Assembly: GCA_001319865.1 (NCBI GenBank) | Contig: BBSL01000029.1 | Location: forward strand, 1 to 61,033 | DNA from: Burkholderia sp. E7m39 | GTDB taxonomy: Bacteria > Pseudomonadota > Gammaproteobacteria > Burkholderiales > Burkholderiaceae | Direction of reading: 5' to 3' | Length of the DNA stretch: 61,033 nucleotides | In this document: piece after piece, positions 45,755 through 56,355 of the stretch | Layout: every line of letters starts with the position of its first letter | How positions within the stretch are numbered: the stretch's first letter is position 1 | Notes under the pieces: model-generated | Told to the model about the DNA's origin: nothing | Seen by the model: the letters and a program-made list of their open reading frames with translations, nothing else | The model's database searches: none | Position numbers and translations under genes: made by a program

Positions 45755-45841
45755 ATCTAACTGGTCTGCAACTTGCGTCCATGGTTATGCGCGTATTGTA
45801 GCGAGCGCGTTACAATCGTCCGAAACATTGAACGGATCTGT

Positions 45842-47683
45842 ATGAACCTGTCCTTCGTCAAGCTGTTTTTCAAGCGCCGGACCGGTGCGAACAGCGTGCC
45901 GCACGCTGTTTCCGCACGCCGGCTGCTGGGTGTGGCCGCTCTCGCCGTGTGGGCGCTCGCCGCATTGCCCGCGCATGCGCAGGATCCGTCGCCCGATTCG
46001 GATGACAACTCCGTCTCCGTGCAAGACGCCTTCGGTCCCGATTCCGCCGAAGAAAAGAACAATCTGCCCAACGTCGCGCTGTCGAGCCAGATCGTCTTTC
46101 AGGTGCTCGCGGCTGAAGTCGCGCTGCAACGCAATCAGCCGGCGCCAGCGTATCAAACCTATCTCTCGCTCGCTCGCGACACGCACGACCCGCGCATGGC
46201 ACAGCGCGCGACGGAAATCGCGCTGGCGGCGCAAAGCCCTTCGGACGCGCTGACAGCCGCGCAACTATGGCAACAGTACGCGCCGCAGTCGGAACGCGCC
46301 GCGCAACTGGATGCATCGCTGCTGGTGCTGTCGGGCAAGCCCGACGACGCGAAGCCCATGCTCGCGAAGGAACTCGCCAAGATCCCGCCCGAAAACCGCG
46401 GCAACGGCATTCTCGCGCTGCAACTGCTGATTTCGCGCGGGCCGAACCGCGTCGGCGGTCTCCATGTGCTGCAGGATCTGCTCGCGAACGACATGAACCG
46501 CCCAGAAGCGCAGTTTGCGATCGCGCGCCAGCAGCTTATCGCCGACGACGCGCCCGGCGCGCGCAAGTCGCTCGAGCAGGCGCTCAAGCTCAAGCCCGAC
46601 TATCTGCCCGCCGCGATGATGCTGTCGCAGATGGGACCGGAAGAACGCAGGGAAGGGATCGCGTCGCTGGAAAAATACGTCCAGGCCAATCCGAAGTCGC
46701 ACGAAGCACGGCTTGCGCTCGCGCAGATGTATCTGGCCAGCGATCGTCTCGACGACGCGCAGAAGCAGTTCGAGTACATGCAGAAGGACAACCCGAACGA
46801 TCTGACGCCGCTGATGGCGCTTGCGCTCATCAGGATCCAGCAGAAGAATCTGCCCGAAGCGCAGAACTATCTGCAGCAATACGCGCAGAAGGCCGAGAAG
46901 ACGCCGGGCGCCGACCCGGGACAGGCGTATATCTATCTCGCGCAACTGTCGCTCGAACAGAAAGACGACGCGAGCGCGAATCGCTGGCTCGACAAGATTC
47001 CTCCCACCAGTTCGCAGTACCTGCCCGCGCAGATCACGCGCGCGCAACTGCTGCAACGGCAAGGCAAGGTCGACGACGCCCGCAGGCTGCTCGCGGGCAT
47101 CCGCGCGCAAGACCCGCGCGACCAGGCGCTGATCGCGCGCACGGACGCCGCGATCCTGTTCGACGCGAAGCGCTATCCGGAAGCCGAAGCGCGTCTTGCG
47201 CAAGCCACCACCGATTTCCCCGACGACCCCGACCTCACGTACGACTACGCGATGGCCGCCGAGAAAAACGGCCATTTCGACGTGATGGAAACGCAGTTGC
47301 GCAAGCTCATGCGCACGCAACCCGATAACGCGCAGGCCTACAACGCGCTCGGCTATTCGCTCGCCGATCGCAACCAGCGTCTGCAGGAAGCCGACAAGCT
47401 GGTCGAGAAGGCGCTGTCGCTCGCACCGAACGATGCGTTCATCATGGACAGCGTCGGCTGGGTCAAGTACCGGCTCGGCGACACAACCGACGCGATCCGC
47501 GTGCTGCGCAAGGCCTACGATCTGCAGCCGAACGCCGAAATCGGCGCGCATCTCGGCGAAGTGCTGTGGAAGAGCGGGGATCAGGATCAGGCGCGCGCGG
47601 CATGGCGCGATGCCCGCAAGCTCGAACCCGACAACGATACGCTCGTCAAAACGCTCAAACGTTTTCAGGTGAACGATCTCTGA
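45842..47683 (+). CDS. Tetratricopeptide repeat protein, exported
   Basis: Repeat protein of 613 residues. A signal peptide (LLGVAALAVWALAALPAHA, residues about 28-47) is followed by about 12-14 TPR units, for example PDNAQAYNALGYSLADRNQRL near 510. It lies directly upstream of lolB, overlapping it by one base. Homologues in this position are common in Burkholderiales; a role in envelope assembly next to lolB is inference. A TACAAT (45811-45816) 26 bp upstream is a candidate -10. Confidence 0.9.
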   Translation: MNLSFVKLFFKRRTGANSVPHAVSARRLLGVAALAVWALAALPAHAQDPSPDSDDNSVSVQDAFGPDSAEEKNNLPNVALSSQIVFQVLAAEVALQRNQPAPAYQTYLSLARDTHDPRMAQRATEIALAAQSPSDALTAAQLWQQYAPQSERAAQLDASLLVLSGKPDDAKPMLAKELAKIPPENRGNGILALQLLISRGPNRVGGLHVLQDLLANDMNRPEAQFAIARQQLIADDAPGARKSLEQALKLKPDYLPAAMMLSQMGPEERREGIASLEKYVQANPKSHEARLALAQMYLASDRLDDAQKQFEYMQKDNPNDLTPLMALALIRIQQKNLPEAQNYLQQYAQKAEKTPGADPGQAYIYLAQLSLEQKDDASANRWLDKIPPTSSQYLPAQITRAQLLQRQGKVDDARRLLAGIRAQDPRDQALIARTDAAILFDAKRYPEAEARLAQATTDFPDDPDLTYDYAMAAEKNGHFDVMETQLRKLMRTQPDNAQAYNALGYSLADRNQRLQEADKLVEKALSLAPNDAFIMDSVGWVKYRLGDTTDAIRVLRKAYDLQPNAEIGAHLGEVLWKSGDQDQARAAWRDARKLEPDNDTLVKTLKRFQVNDL

Positions 47684-48315
47684 TGCGCTTTCCCCTTCCC
47701 GTGTTTGCCTTTCCAGCGCCGCGCCGCGCGGCGCTGGGTCTCGCAGCCGCAGCCATCGTCGCCTTGTCTGGCTGCGCGTCCGTCAAGCCGCAAGGTCCGT
47801 CGACGTCGAATGCCGCAACGGCCGTCACCGCGCAGACAAGCCGCGCGTATCACGGCCGCTTCGCGGTTCAGTACGTCGACCAGAACGGCCAGCAGCGCAA
47901 CGCGTACGGCAATTTCGACTGGCAGGAACGCGGCGATACCGTCACGGTGCAATTGCGCAATCCGCTCGGCCAGACCATGGCGATTGTCACGTCTTCGCCG
48001 TCGGCCGCGACGCTCGAACTGCCGAACCGCCAGCCGCTCACGGCCGATAACGTCTCCACACTGATGCAGAACGCGCTTGGTTTTGCGCTGCCCGTCGAAG
48101 GGTTGCGCTATTGGCTGCAGCCATCGGTGGCGCCGACATCGAAAGCGACGACGGAGAATGATCCGCAACAGGCAACGCATCTGAAGCAGATCCAGCAGGA
48201 CGGCTGGACAATCGACTATCTCGCCTATGCCGATGCGCCTGCAACGGGTGTGAAGCGCGTCAATCTCGAACGCGCCGAACCGCCGCTCGACATCAAGCTC
48301 GTGCTCGACCAGTAA
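47683..48315 (+). CDS. lolB: Outer membrane lipoprotein LolB
   Basis: Receives lipoproteins from LolA and inserts them in the outer membrane. The 210-residue precursor has a lipobox ending in ALSGC (Cys at about residue 29) after an unusually long signal. The LolB fold contains YHGRFAVQYVDQNGQQRNAYGNFDW. The ATG shares a base with the TPR gene stop. It is followed after 25 bp by ispE, the standard order. Confidence 0.93.
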   Translation: MRFPLPVFAFPAPRRAALGLAAAAIVALSGCASVKPQGPSTSNAATAVTAQTSRAYHGRFAVQYVDQNGQQRNAYGNFDWQERGDTVTVQLRNPLGQTMAIVTSSPSAATLELPNRQPLTADNVSTLMQNALGFALPVEGLRYWLQPSVAPTSKATTENDPQQATHLKQIQQDGWTIDYLAYADAPATGVKRVNLERAEPPLDIKLVLDQ

Positions 48316-48340
48316 TCGCACGCGCATCCATTAAAGACTC

Positions 48341-49222
48341 ATGATCGAAACGAACGACTCGCTGCGCGACTGTCTCGCCCCAGCGAAGCTGAACCTCTTC
48401 CTGCACATCACCGGTCGTCTGCCGAATGGCTATCACGCGCTGCAGACGGTATTCCAGTTGCTCGACTGGGGCGACACACTGCATTTCACGCGTCGTGACG
48501 ACGGCGCGATCACGCGCGGCACCGAAATCGCCGATGTGCCCGCCGACACCGACCTCACCGTACGCGCCGCGAGACTCCTGAAGGATCACACGGGCACGGG
48601 CCAGGGCGTGAACATCGAGATCGACAAGCGGCTGCCGATGGGCGCGGGCCTTGGGGGCGGCAGTTCCGACGCAGCGACGACGCTGCTCGCGCTGAACCGT
48701 CTATGGAAGCTGGACTTGCCGCGCGCGGAACTGCAGGCGCTTGCGCTGCAACTCGGTGCCGACGTGCCGTTTTTCGTGTTTGGAAAAAATGCGTTCGCAG
48801 AGGGTGTCGGAGAAGCACTTGAGCATGTACAATTGCCGCCGCGCCACTTTCTGGTGGTGACACCGAGGGTTCACGTTCCGACCTCAGCGATTTTTTCAGA
48901 AAAAACGTTGACAAGAGATACGAAAGCCCTCACAATAGCAGACTTTCTTGCACAGCATAGTTGCAGCGCAGAATGGCCAGACAGTTTCGGTCGTAATGAC
49001 ATGCAGCAGGTTGTCGCAGGGAAATACGCGGAAGTAGCGCGGGTGCTTCGATGGTTTGACAACATCGCGCCGGCGCGGATGACCGGATCAGGCGCAAGCG
49101 TTTTTGCAGCGTTCCGTAGTAAAGACGAAGCGGTGGCGGCGCAAGCCAAACTGCCAGTCGAATGGAATAGTGCAGTTGCGGCAAGCCTGGATACGCATCC
49201 ACTCTTCGCTTTCGCGGCATAA
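48341..49222 (+). CDS. ispE: 4-diphosphocytidyl-2-C-methyl-D-erythritol kinase
   Basis: Fourth step of the MEP isoprenoid pathway: ATP-dependent phosphorylation of CDP-ME. The 293-residue GHMP kinase has [20 protein letters not shown] at its N-terminus and the ATP loop [17 protein letters not shown] (about 105). From about 48890 to 49170 the DNA is richer in A and T than the rest of the gene. The tRNA-Gln gene follows after 51 bp. Confidence 0.95.
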   Translation: MIETNDSLRDCLAPAKLNLFLHITGRLPNGYHALQTVFQLLDWGDTLHFTRRDDGAITRGTEIADVPADTDLTVRAARLLKDHTGTGQGVNIEIDKRLPMGAGLGGGSSDAATTLLALNRLWKLDLPRAELQALALQLGADVPFFVFGKNAFAEGVGEALEHVQLPPRHFLVVTPRVHVPTSAIFSEKTLTRDTKALTIADFLAQHSCSAEWPDSFGRNDMQQVVAGKYAEVARVLRWFDNIAPARMTGSGASVFAAFRSKDEAVAAQAKLPVEWNSAVAASLDTHPLFAFAA

Positions 49223-49273
49223 GTTTCGCGGCACTGAATGACCTACACATTCAGTGAAGCTCAAAGTTAGTGT

Positions 49274-49350
49274 AGGGGAGTCGCCAAGTTGGTTAAGGCA
49301 CCGGATTTTGATTCCGGCATGCGAGGGTTCGAGTCCTTCCTCCCCTGCCA
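49274..49350 (+). tRNA. tRNA-Gln (anticodon TTG)
   Basis: A complete cloverleaf of 77 bases: acceptor AGGGGAG pairs with CTCCCCT, the anticodon stem is CCGGA/TCCGG with loop TTTTGAT (anticodon TTG), the T arm has GGTTCGAGTCC, G is the discriminator and CCA is encoded. It lies between ispE and prs, as usual in Burkholderiales. Confidence 0.96.
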
Positions 49351-49394
49351 AAATTTCTCGCAGTTCCTCGCCTCCCACAGCCTGAAGCAGGTGC

Positions 49395-50354
49395 ATGATG
49401 AGCAGCCATGACGGCCTGATGGTTTTTACTGGCAACGCAAATCCCGCGCTTGCACAGGAAGTCGTCAAAATCCTCGGTATTCCCCTCGGTAAAGCAATGG
49501 TCTCCCGGTTCTCGGACGGTGAGATTCAGGTCGAGATCCAGGAAAACGTGCGTGGCAAGGACGTCTTCGTCCTCCAGTCCACCTGCGCGCCGACCAACGA
49601 CAATCTGATGGAACTGATGATCATGGTCGATGCGCTCAAGCGCGCGTCGGCAGGTCGGATCACTGCAGCCATCCCCTACTTCGGCTATGCCCGTCAGGAT
49701 CGCCGCCCGCGTTCGGCGCGTGTGGCAATCTCGGCGAAGGTCGTGGCGAACATGCTGGAAATCGCCGGCGTCGAGCGGATCATCACGATGGATCTGCACG
49801 CCGACCAGATTCAAGGTTTCTTCGACATCCCCGTCGACAACATCTACGCAACGCCCGTTCTGCTCGGCGATCTGCGCAAGCAGAATCACGAGAACCTGAT
49901 GGTCGTGTCGCCGGACGTCGGCGGCGTGGTGCGTGCGCGTGCACTGGCCAAGCAACTCAATTGCGATCTGGCCATCATCGACAAGCGTCGTCCTAAGGCG
50001 AATGTCGCCGAAGTGATGAACATCATCGGTGAAGTCGAAGGCCGCACCTGCGTGATCATGGACGACATGGTCGATACGGCGGGAACGCTCTGCAAGGCAG
50101 CGCAAGTGCTGAAGGCGCGCGGCGCGATCAAGGTGTTCGCCTATGCGACGCACCCGGTCCTGTCGGGCGGCGCTGGCGAGCGTATCGCGGCATCGGCGCT
50201 CGACGAACTCGTTGTCACCGACACGATCCCGCTCGGCGAAGAAGCCCGCTCGTGCCCGAAGATCCGCTCGCTGACGAGCGCAGGTCTGCTGGCCGAAACG
50301 TTCTCGCGTATACGTCGCGGCGACTCGGTGATGTCGCTGTTTGCGGAAAGCTGA
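49395..50354 (+). CDS. prs: Ribose-phosphate pyrophosphokinase
   Basis: Makes PRPP from ribose-5-phosphate and ATP for nucleotides, histidine and tryptophan. The 319-residue protein has [20 protein letters not shown], the ATP-binding [15 protein letters not shown] loop, [13 protein letters not shown] and the PRPP motif [12 protein letters not shown]. Two adjacent ATGs (49395, 49398) are possible; the second matches the common annotation. PRPP is used by apt in this window. Confidence 0.97.
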   Translation: MMSSHDGLMVFTGNANPALAQEVVKILGIPLGKAMVSRFSDGEIQVEIQENVRGKDVFVLQSTCAPTNDNLMELMIMVDALKRASAGRITAAIPYFGYARQDRRPRSARVAISAKVVANMLEIAGVERIITMDLHADQIQGFFDIPVDNIYATPVLLGDLRKQNHENLMVVSPDVGGVVRARALAKQLNCDLAIIDKRRPKANVAEVMNIIGEVEGRTCVIMDDMVDTAGTLCKAAQVLKARGAIKVFAYATHPVLSGGAGERIAASALDELVVTDTIPLGEEARSCPKIRSLTSAGLLAETFSRIRRGDSVMSLFAES

Positions 50355-50367
50355 AAATTTGCGAAGG

Positions 50368-50393
50368 CGCCGCATGTCGAATGCGGCGTTTTT
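50368..50393 (+). terminator. Rho-independent terminator after prs
   Basis: CGCCGCAT/ATGCGGCG stem, 5-base loop, then five T residues. Confidence 0.88.
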
Positions 50394-50509
50394 GCATATC
50401 GGTGTGAACGGACGAAGGTTCATGCCGTTTTGCCTGGGGCCGTCAGCCAGCCAATGTTGAGCGTGGCCCCGTTTTACTGCCTGGTCGCGGGCAGCTAATG
50501 GAGAATCAA

Positions 50510-51121
50510 ATGAAAGTCGTCGCTTTCGAGCGCAATCTGCAAGGTACGGGTGCGAGCCGCCGCCTGCGTAACTCGGGCAAGACCCCGGGCATCGTGTACG
50601 GCGCTGGCGAACCGCAACTGATCGAACTCGATCACAACGCGCTGTTTCACGCACTGAAGAAAGAAGCATTCCACTCGTCGATCCTCGATCTGGAAGTGGC
50701 AGGCAAGTCGCAACAGGTTCTGCTGCGCGACGTGCAATACCACCCGTTCCGTCAGATCATCCTGCACGTGGACTTCCAGCGCGTCGACGCGAAGAAGAAG
50801 CTGCACACGAAGGTGCCGCTGCACTTCATGAACCAGGAAACCAACCCGGCTGTGAAGCTGGGCGGCGCGATCATCTCGCACGTCATCAACGAAATCGAAA
50901 TCGAATGCCTGCCGGCCGCTCTGCCGGAGTTCATCGAAGTCGATCTGGCGAAGATCGAAGCCGGTCAGTCGCTGCACGCAACGGACATCGTTCTGCCCGC
51001 TGGCGTCGCGCTGGTTGCGCACCTCGCGTCGGAAAACCCGGTGATCGTCTCGGCGCCGATTCCTGCTGGTGCGCAGTCGGAAGAAGCGTCGGCTGAAGGC
51101 CAGGCGCCGGCTGCTGAATAA
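50510..51121 (+). CDS. rplY: 50S ribosomal protein L25, CTC/TL5 form
   Basis: Binds 5S rRNA. The 203-residue protein has an N-terminal L25 domain (about 1-95) and a C-terminal TL5 domain, ending in an Ala/Glu-rich tail. The ATG at 50510 follows GGAGAATCAA; the ATG at 50498 is out of ribosome-site range. prs precedes and pth follows, the conserved arrangement. Confidence 0.96.
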   Translation: MKVVAFERNLQGTGASRRLRNSGKTPGIVYGAGEPQLIELDHNALFHALKKEAFHSSILDLEVAGKSQQVLLRDVQYHPFRQIILHVDFQRVDAKKKLHTKVPLHFMNQETNPAVKLGGAIISHVINEIEIECLPAALPEFIEVDLAKIEAGQSLHATDIVLPAGVALVAHLASENPVIVSAPIPAGAQSEEASAEGQAPAAE

Positions 51122-51163
51122 AGCCGCTATCCTCTCGATCCGTTTCAATGGAACGGTCGACGT

Positions 51164-51197
51164 AACCCGCCGCGGTTCGCCCCGGCGGGTTTTTTTT
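51164..51197 (+). terminator. Rho-independent terminator after rplY
   Basis: AACCCGCC/GGCGGGTT stem followed by a run of eight T residues. It sits 44 bp before the pth start. Confidence 0.9.
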
Positions 51198-51241
51198 CGT
51201 TTCTCCAAAGCCGTGTCGCATACCGCGCGGCTCACTCGAAC

Positions 51242-51844
51242 ATGATCAAGCTGATCGTCGGGCTCGGCAATCCGGGCGCCGAATACACCGCGACCCGCCA
51301 TAACGCCGGCTTCTGGCTCGTCGACCAACTCGCGCGCGAAGCCGGCGCGACGTTGCGCGACGAGCGGCGCTTCCACGGCTTCTATGCGAAAGCGCGTCTG
51401 TACGGCGAAGAAGTGCATCTGCTCGAACCGATGACGTACATGAATCGCTCGGGCCAGGCGGTCGTCTCGCTCGCGCATTTCTTCAAGATCCTGCCCGACC
51501 AGATTCTCGTCGCGCACGACGAACTCGATCTGCCGCCGGGCACCGTCAAGCTCAAGCTCGGTGGCGGCAGCGGCGGACACAATGGGCTGAAGGACATCTC
51601 CGCGCATCTTTCGACGCAGCAATACTGGCGCCTGCGCATCGGCATCGGTCATCCGCGCGATCTGATTCCCGAAAGCGCGCGCGCGGGCGCGAAGCCCGAC
51701 GTCGCGAACTTCGTGCTGAAGCCGCCGCGCAAGGAAGAGCAGGACGTGATCGACGCATCGATCGAGCGCGCGCTCGCCGTCATGCCGACCGTCGTCAAGG
51801 GCGAACTCGAACGCGCGATGATGCAGTTGCATCGCAATCCCTAA
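51242..51844 (+). CDS. pth: Peptidyl-tRNA hydrolase
   Basis: Recycles peptidyl-tRNA dropped from ribosomes. The 200-residue protein has [21 protein letters not shown] with the catalytic His, the Asn in PMTYMNRSG and [14 protein letters not shown]. It is followed by hisC after 35 bp. No ribosome site of strength is seen before the ATG. Confidence 0.97.
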   Translation: MIKLIVGLGNPGAEYTATRHNAGFWLVDQLAREAGATLRDERRFHGFYAKARLYGEEVHLLEPMTYMNRSGQAVVSLAHFFKILPDQILVAHDELDLPPGTVKLKLGGGSGGHNGLKDISAHLSTQQYWRLRIGIGHPRDLIPESARAGAKPDVANFVLKPPRKEEQDVIDASIERALAVMPTVVKGELERAMMQLHRNP

Positions 51845-51879
51845 CGTCTTAACGCGCATCGCACAGACAGGAGAGAAGC

Positions 51880-52959
51880 TTGAGCCGCTACTGGAGCGAC
51901 ATCGTTCGCCGCTTGACGCCGTACGTGCCGGGCGAACAGCCCGCGCTCGCGCATCCCGTGAAGCTGAACACCAACGAGAATCCGTACCCGCCGTCGCCCG
52001 CTGTCGTCAGCGCGATCCGCGCCGAACTCGGCGAGCACGGCGAAGCGCTGCGCCGCTATCCCGATCCGACGGCCCGCGCGTTGCGCGAAGCCGTCGCCGC
52101 GCATCATGGGCTGAACGCGGACCAGGCGTTCGCCGGCAACGGTTCGGACGAAGTGCTGGCCATCGTGTTTCAGGCACTTCTGAAGCACGACCAGCCAATT
52201 CTCTTTCCCGACATCACCTACAGCTTCTATCCGACGTATGCGCGTCTCTATGACGTTGCGTATCGGACGATTCCTCTCGACGCTGCGTTCCAGATCCGCA
52301 TCGACGACTATCGGCAAGTGAATGGCGGCATTATCTTCCCCAATCCGAATGCGCCGACGGGTCATGCGTTGCCGCTTTCGGACATCGAACGGCTTGTCGC
52401 ATCGAATCCTGATTCAGTCGTCGTAATCGATGAGGCGTACGTGGACTTCGGCGCCGAATCTGCGGTTAATCTGATCCGGCAATATTCGAATCTGCTCGTC
52501 GTCCATACGACTTCGAAATCGCGCTCGCTCGCCGGCATGCGCGTGGGCTTTGCGTTCGGCGATGCTGCGCTGATCGACGCGTTGAACCGCGTGAAGGACA
52601 GCTTCAACTCGTATCCGCTCGACCGTCTGGCGCAAGCGGCGGCGAAGGCCGCCTACGAAGACGACGCGTGGTTCCGGGACTGCACCGCGAAAGTCGTCGC
52701 GAGCCGCGAGCGGCTGACGGCGCGACTGACTGCGCTGGGCTTCGAAGTCGTGCCGTCGTCGGCCAATTTCGTATTCGCGCGTCACCAAGCGTTCGACGCG
52801 GCTACGCTCGCGGCGCGGCTGCGCGAAAAGGAAATCTTCGTGCGGCATTTCAAGCTGCCGCGCATCGACCAGCATCTGCGGATTTCGGTCGGCACGGATG
52901 CCGAGTGCGACGCGTTGCTGGATTCGCTGAAGGTCCTGATGGACGGCCACCTCGCCTAG
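51880..52959 (+). CDS. hisC: Histidinol-phosphate aminotransferase
   Basis: PLP enzyme converting imidazole-acetol phosphate to histidinol phosphate. The 359-residue protein has [15 protein letters not shown], the Asn/Pro region [16 protein letters not shown] and the PLP Lys in [14 protein letters not shown]. The start is TTG at 51880, supported by GGAGAG at correct spacing and the usual N-terminus ([11 protein letters not shown]). It lies outside any his operon, so a second copy probably exists elsewhere; a role in aromatic amino-acid transamination is possible. Confidence 0.93.
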   Translation: MSRYWSDIVRRLTPYVPGEQPALAHPVKLNTNENPYPPSPAVVSAIRAELGEHGEALRRYPDPTARALREAVAAHHGLNADQAFAGNGSDEVLAIVFQALLKHDQPILFPDITYSFYPTYARLYDVAYRTIPLDAAFQIRIDDYRQVNGGIIFPNPNAPTGHALPLSDIERLVASNPDSVVVIDEAYVDFGAESAVNLIRQYSNLLVVHTTSKSRSLAGMRVGFAFGDAALIDALNRVKDSFNSYPLDRLAQAAAKAAYEDDAWFRDCTAKVVASRERLTARLTALGFEVVPSSANFVFARHQAFDAATLAARLREKEIFVRHFKLPRIDQHLRISVGTDAECDALLDSLKVLMDGHLA

Positions 52960-52987
52960 ACGCGGCGCATTCGCCAGGCCACAAGAC

Positions 52988-53026
52988 AAACGGCGCGCTG
53001 CCCGTCCAACAGGCAGCGCGCCGTTT
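52988..53026. terminator. Bidirectional terminator between hisC and ferredoxin
   Basis: A perfect 15-bp stem (AAACGGCGCGCTGCC and its complement) with a 9-base loop. It lies between convergent genes. Confidence 0.88.
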
Positions 53027-53045
53027 CCAGAAAAGATCACGCGGA

Positions 53046-53315
<270 letters not shown>

Positions 53316-53449
53316 TCATGCCGGCACGCGTCTTGTGCGCGCCGGCTAACGTTCCGTAATCCGCAATTTTACGCCGGCCGGATAGACCACACACGGCGTC
53401 CGGTTATCGACGCAATGCACACCGCGCTGCGACCGCGCGCGCTGACGGA

Positions 53450-53956
53450 TCACGGCTGCGCGCTGCGCGCCTGCTCGAGGGCCGCGACCTTGTCGTTGAG
53501 CCGCTTTTCCACCGACGGAAACACGAATTTGCTCACGTCGCCGCCCAGTTGCGCGATCTCGCGGACGATCGTGCCCGAGATGAACTGGTATTGATCCGAC
53601 GGCGTCATGAACATAGTCTCGACGTCGGGCAGCAGATAGCGGTTCATGCCTGCCATCTGAAATTCGTACTCGAAATCCGACACGGCGCGCAGCCCGCGCA
53701 CGATCACGCGCGCGTTGTTGACGCGGACGAAGTCCTTCAATAGCCCCTTGAAGCTCATCACCTGGACATTCGGATAGTGGCCGAGCACTTCGTTCGCGAT
53801 CTCCAGGCGCTCCTCGAGGTTAAAGAACGGCCGCTTGTTGCGGCTATCCGCCACTCCCACCACCAGCGTGTCGAAAATGCTCGACGCGCGACGCACGAGG
53901 TCTTCGTGACCGCGCGTGAGCGGATCGAACGTACCCGGATACACGGCGACAACCAT
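53450..53956 (-). CDS. coaD: Phosphopantetheine adenylyltransferase
   Basis: Penultimate step of coenzyme A synthesis: adenylylates 4'-phosphopantetheine. The 168-residue protein shows the nucleotidyltransferase motif [14 protein letters not shown] and the C-terminal [10 protein letters not shown]. The family length is about 160. It follows rsmD by 117 bp on the same strand. Confidence 0.97.
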   Translation of the reverse strand: MVVAVYPGTFDPLTRGHEDLVRRASSIFDTLVVGVADSRNKRPFFNLEERLEIANEVLGHYPNVQVMSFKGLLKDFVRVNNARVIVRGLRAVSDFEYEFQMAGMNRYLLPDVETMFMTPSDQYQFISGTIVREIAQLGGDVSKFVFPSVEKRLNDKVAALEQARSAQP

Positions 53957-54073
53957 GGGATTTCTCCTCTCTACAGACTAGCAGGCGTGCCGGAACACGC
54001 CCCGCAGGACTCATCTCGCGACGATACCGCGCACGTGACGAAAAGCCGTCCGGCGCTTGTTATGGAACGCGCA

Positions 54074-54688
54074 TTATTCCTCATTTTCGCGTTGCAGCAA
54101 ATGATAGTGGACAGCGCCTGCCTTGCCCTGCCGGACCACGGACCAGGCTTCGAGCGCGGGGTTGGCGGCGGCATCGAGCGATTCTCCGGATTCGACGTAG
54201 AGAAAGCCATCCGGGGCGACCAGCGGCACGGCCAGTTCAAGCGCGCGGCCAAGCAGATCCTCGCCGAACGGCGGATCGAGAAACACGACATCGAACGAGC
54301 CGGGCGCGAAACTCGCTGCCAGGCGCAGCGCGTCGGCTTCCGCGACTTCGATCGCGCTCGCCGCGAGCTTCGCCTGATTTGCCCTTAGCTGCGCGGCCGC
54401 GCGCGCGTGGCGCTCGACCATCAGCACGCGCGATGCGCCACGCGACGCCGCCTCGAAGCCCAGCGCGCCGCTGCCTGCGAACAGGTCGAGGCAACGCTGG
54501 CCGTCGAGCCGCTGGCCGAGCCAGTTGAAGAGCGTTTCGCGAACGCGATCGGGCGTCGGGCGCAGGCCGTCCAGATCGATCACGGGCAGCGGCGTGCGTT
54601 TCCAGTCGCCGCCGATGATGCGAATGGTGTGTGTCTGGCCGCGGCTGGAAGTCGCGCTCTTCGCGCGCGCAGGGGAAGGTCGGGGCAT
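54074..54688 (-). CDS. rsmD: 16S rRNA (guanine966-N2)-methyltransferase
   Basis: Methylates G966 of 16S rRNA. The 204-residue protein has a SAM-binding stretch CLDLFAGSGALGFEAASRG, the catalytic motif DPPFG and the start of the fold at IRIIGGDWKRTPLPV. The N-terminal 20 residues are Ser/Arg-rich and variable. The start at 54688 is the more plausible ATG; the frame is open to 54772. It is divergent from ftsY. Confidence 0.94.
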   Translation of the reverse strand: MPRPSPARAKSATSSRGQTHTIRIIGGDWKRTPLPVIDLDGLRPTPDRVRETLFNWLGQRLDGQRCLDLFAGSGALGFEAASRGASRVLMVERHARAAAQLRANQAKLAASAIEVAEADALRLAASFAPGSFDVVFLDPPFGEDLLGRALELAVPLVAPDGFLYVESGESLDAAANPALEAWSVVRQGKAGAVHYHLLQRENEE

Positions 54689-55002
54689 GCGGTTTGTCAG
54701 TTGAGCGTGCGCTCGCCAGGTCGGTTGCGTCGAGGGGCCGTGTCGCAGTGTCGGGCGAGCCGGAGCGCCCACGTTACCACACGCGCGCCGCGCCCCCGGC
54801 GAAGTTCACCACCGCGGCGCATCGCGGCTGCCGACGCCGCCGGCATTCACGACGCCGTTTAGCGCGCCTGATAAAATGTCGGGCTTCCAGCGCCATATTT
54901 GCCGCACTGCGACCGGTCCGCCGCCGGCCGGCGCACCACCGTCACGCAGAACGGCGCCGAGCCGAAAGCAGCCTCCGGCGCAATCTCATTCCAGCTCAGA
55001 CC
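54689..55002. promoter_or_regulatory. Divergent rsmD/ftsY intergenic region
   Basis: 314 bp between divergent genes. It must hold promoters for both, but I see no strong -35/-10 pair or repeat. GATAAAAT near 54870 is the most AT-rich point. Confidence 0.35.
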
Positions 55003-56178
55003 ATGTTCAGCTTTTTCAAACGATTCAAGGGTTCCAAGGCGCCCGACGACACGCCTGAAGCGTCGCAAACCGAATCCGGCGCCGACGTCGACACGCGGGA
55101 CGAGGCTGAGCCGGAGGCGCCCGCCGCTGCGCGCGCGCAAACGACACCGGATTCCGCCGACGCGCCCGAGTTCGATCCGAACTACGTGCCCGATCCTGCC
55201 GACTTCGAAGACGTCGACGAAGCCGACGAAGCCGACGAACTGGTCGAAATCGTCCCGCCGCCGCAGCCCGAAGCCGCCGCCCGGCGCTCATGGCTGACCC
55301 GCCTGAAGAGCGGGCTGTCGAAGACGAGTTCGAGCATCACGGGCATCTTCGTCGGCGCAAAGATCGACGAGGATCTGTACGAAGAACTCGAAACAGCGCT
55401 GCTGATGTCCGACGCGGGCGTCGACGCGACGGAATATCTGCTCGAAGCGCTGCGCGAAAAAGTGCGCACCGAGCGCCTCACCGAGCCGCAACAGGTCAAG
55501 GCCGCGCTGCGCACGTTGCTGGTCGATCTGCTCAAGCCGCTCGAAAAGTCGCTGACGCTCGGCCACTACCACCCGACCGTGATGATGATCGCGGGCGTCA
55601 ACGGCGCGGGCAAGACCACGAGCATCGGCAAGCTGGCCAAGCACATGCAGCGCTTCAACCAGTCGGTGCTGCTTGCAGCCGGCGACACGTTCCGCGCCGC
55701 TGCGCGCGAACAGCTCGCGATCTGGGGCGAGCGCAACAACGTGACCGTCGTGCAGCAGGAAAGCGGCGACCCGGCTGCCGTGATCTTCGATGCGGTTGGC
55801 GCGGCGCGCGCACGCAAGATCAATGTCGTGATGGCGGACACGGCTGGCCGTCTGCCGACGCAGCTCCACCTGATGGAAGAACTGCGCAAGGTGAAGCGCG
55901 TGATCGGCAAGGCGATGGACGGCGCGCCGCACGAGGTGCTGCTCGTCATCGACGCCAACACAGGCCAGAATGCCCTGGCTCAAGTAAAGGCCTTCGACGA
56001 CGCGCTCGGCCTCACGGGTCTGATCGTGACCAAGCTCGACGGCACGGCGAAGGGCGGCATTCTCGCCGCGATCGCGCGTCAGCGGCCTGTGCCCGTGTAT
56101 TTCATCGGCGTCGGCGAAAAGGTCGAAGATTTGCAGCCGTTCAGCGCCGAAGAGTTCTCGGATGCGTTGCTTGGCTGA
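55003..56178 (+). CDS. ftsY: Signal recognition particle receptor FtsY
   Basis: GTPase that docks SRP-ribosome complexes at the membrane. The 391-residue protein has a basic start (MFSFFKRFKGS), an acidic A domain (about 15-95), the N helical domain and the G domain with [22 protein letters not shown] and TKLDGTAKGG. The frame is open further upstream, but the ATG at 55003 matches the family. A terminator follows. Confidence 0.97.
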   Translation: MFSFFKRFKGSKAPDDTPEASQTESGADVDTRDEAEPEAPAAARAQTTPDSADAPEFDPNYVPDPADFEDVDEADEADELVEIVPPPQPEAAARRSWLTRLKSGLSKTSSSITGIFVGAKIDEDLYEELETALLMSDAGVDATEYLLEALREKVRTERLTEPQQVKAALRTLLVDLLKPLEKSLTLGHYHPTVMMIAGVNGAGKTTSIGKLAKHMQRFNQSVLLAAGDTFRAAAREQLAIWGERNNVTVVQQESGDPAAVIFDAVGAARARKINVVMADTAGRLPTQLHLMEELRKVKRVIGKAMDGAPHEVLLVIDANTGQNALAQVKAFDDALGLTGLIVTKLDGTAKGGILAAIARQRPVPVYFIGVGEKVEDLQPFSAEEFSDALLG

Positions 56179-56215
56179 TCTCGCCGTTCCTTGACGATTG
56201 GACGGACGGAACGCG

Positions 56216-56251
56216 AAGGGCGTCATGCACAGTTGGCATGACGCCCTTTTT
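56216..56251. terminator. Terminator after ftsY
   Basis: Perfect 13-bp stem AAGGGCGTCATGC with its complement, 7-base loop, then T residues. It lies between convergent ftsY and maiA. Confidence 0.9.
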
Positions 56252-56295
56252 CGTTGCTACCGGTTCATCGCCGATTCGGGCTCGGGCGGCTCGAA

Positions 56296-56355
56296 GTCAC
56301 GCAGCGTCACGCCGCGTCATGCCGCGTCGGCCTGCGTCATTCCGCGTCGGGCTGC
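56296..56355. repeat. Six-copy 10-bp degenerate tandem repeat
   Basis: Six consecutive 10-mers begin with GTC and end with GC: GTCACGCAGC, GTCACGCCGC, GTCATGCCGC, GTCGGCCTGC, GTCATTCCGC and GTCGGGCTGC. The last two overlap the 3' end of maiA (stop at 56337), so the repeat probably altered its C-terminus. Confidence 0.7.
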
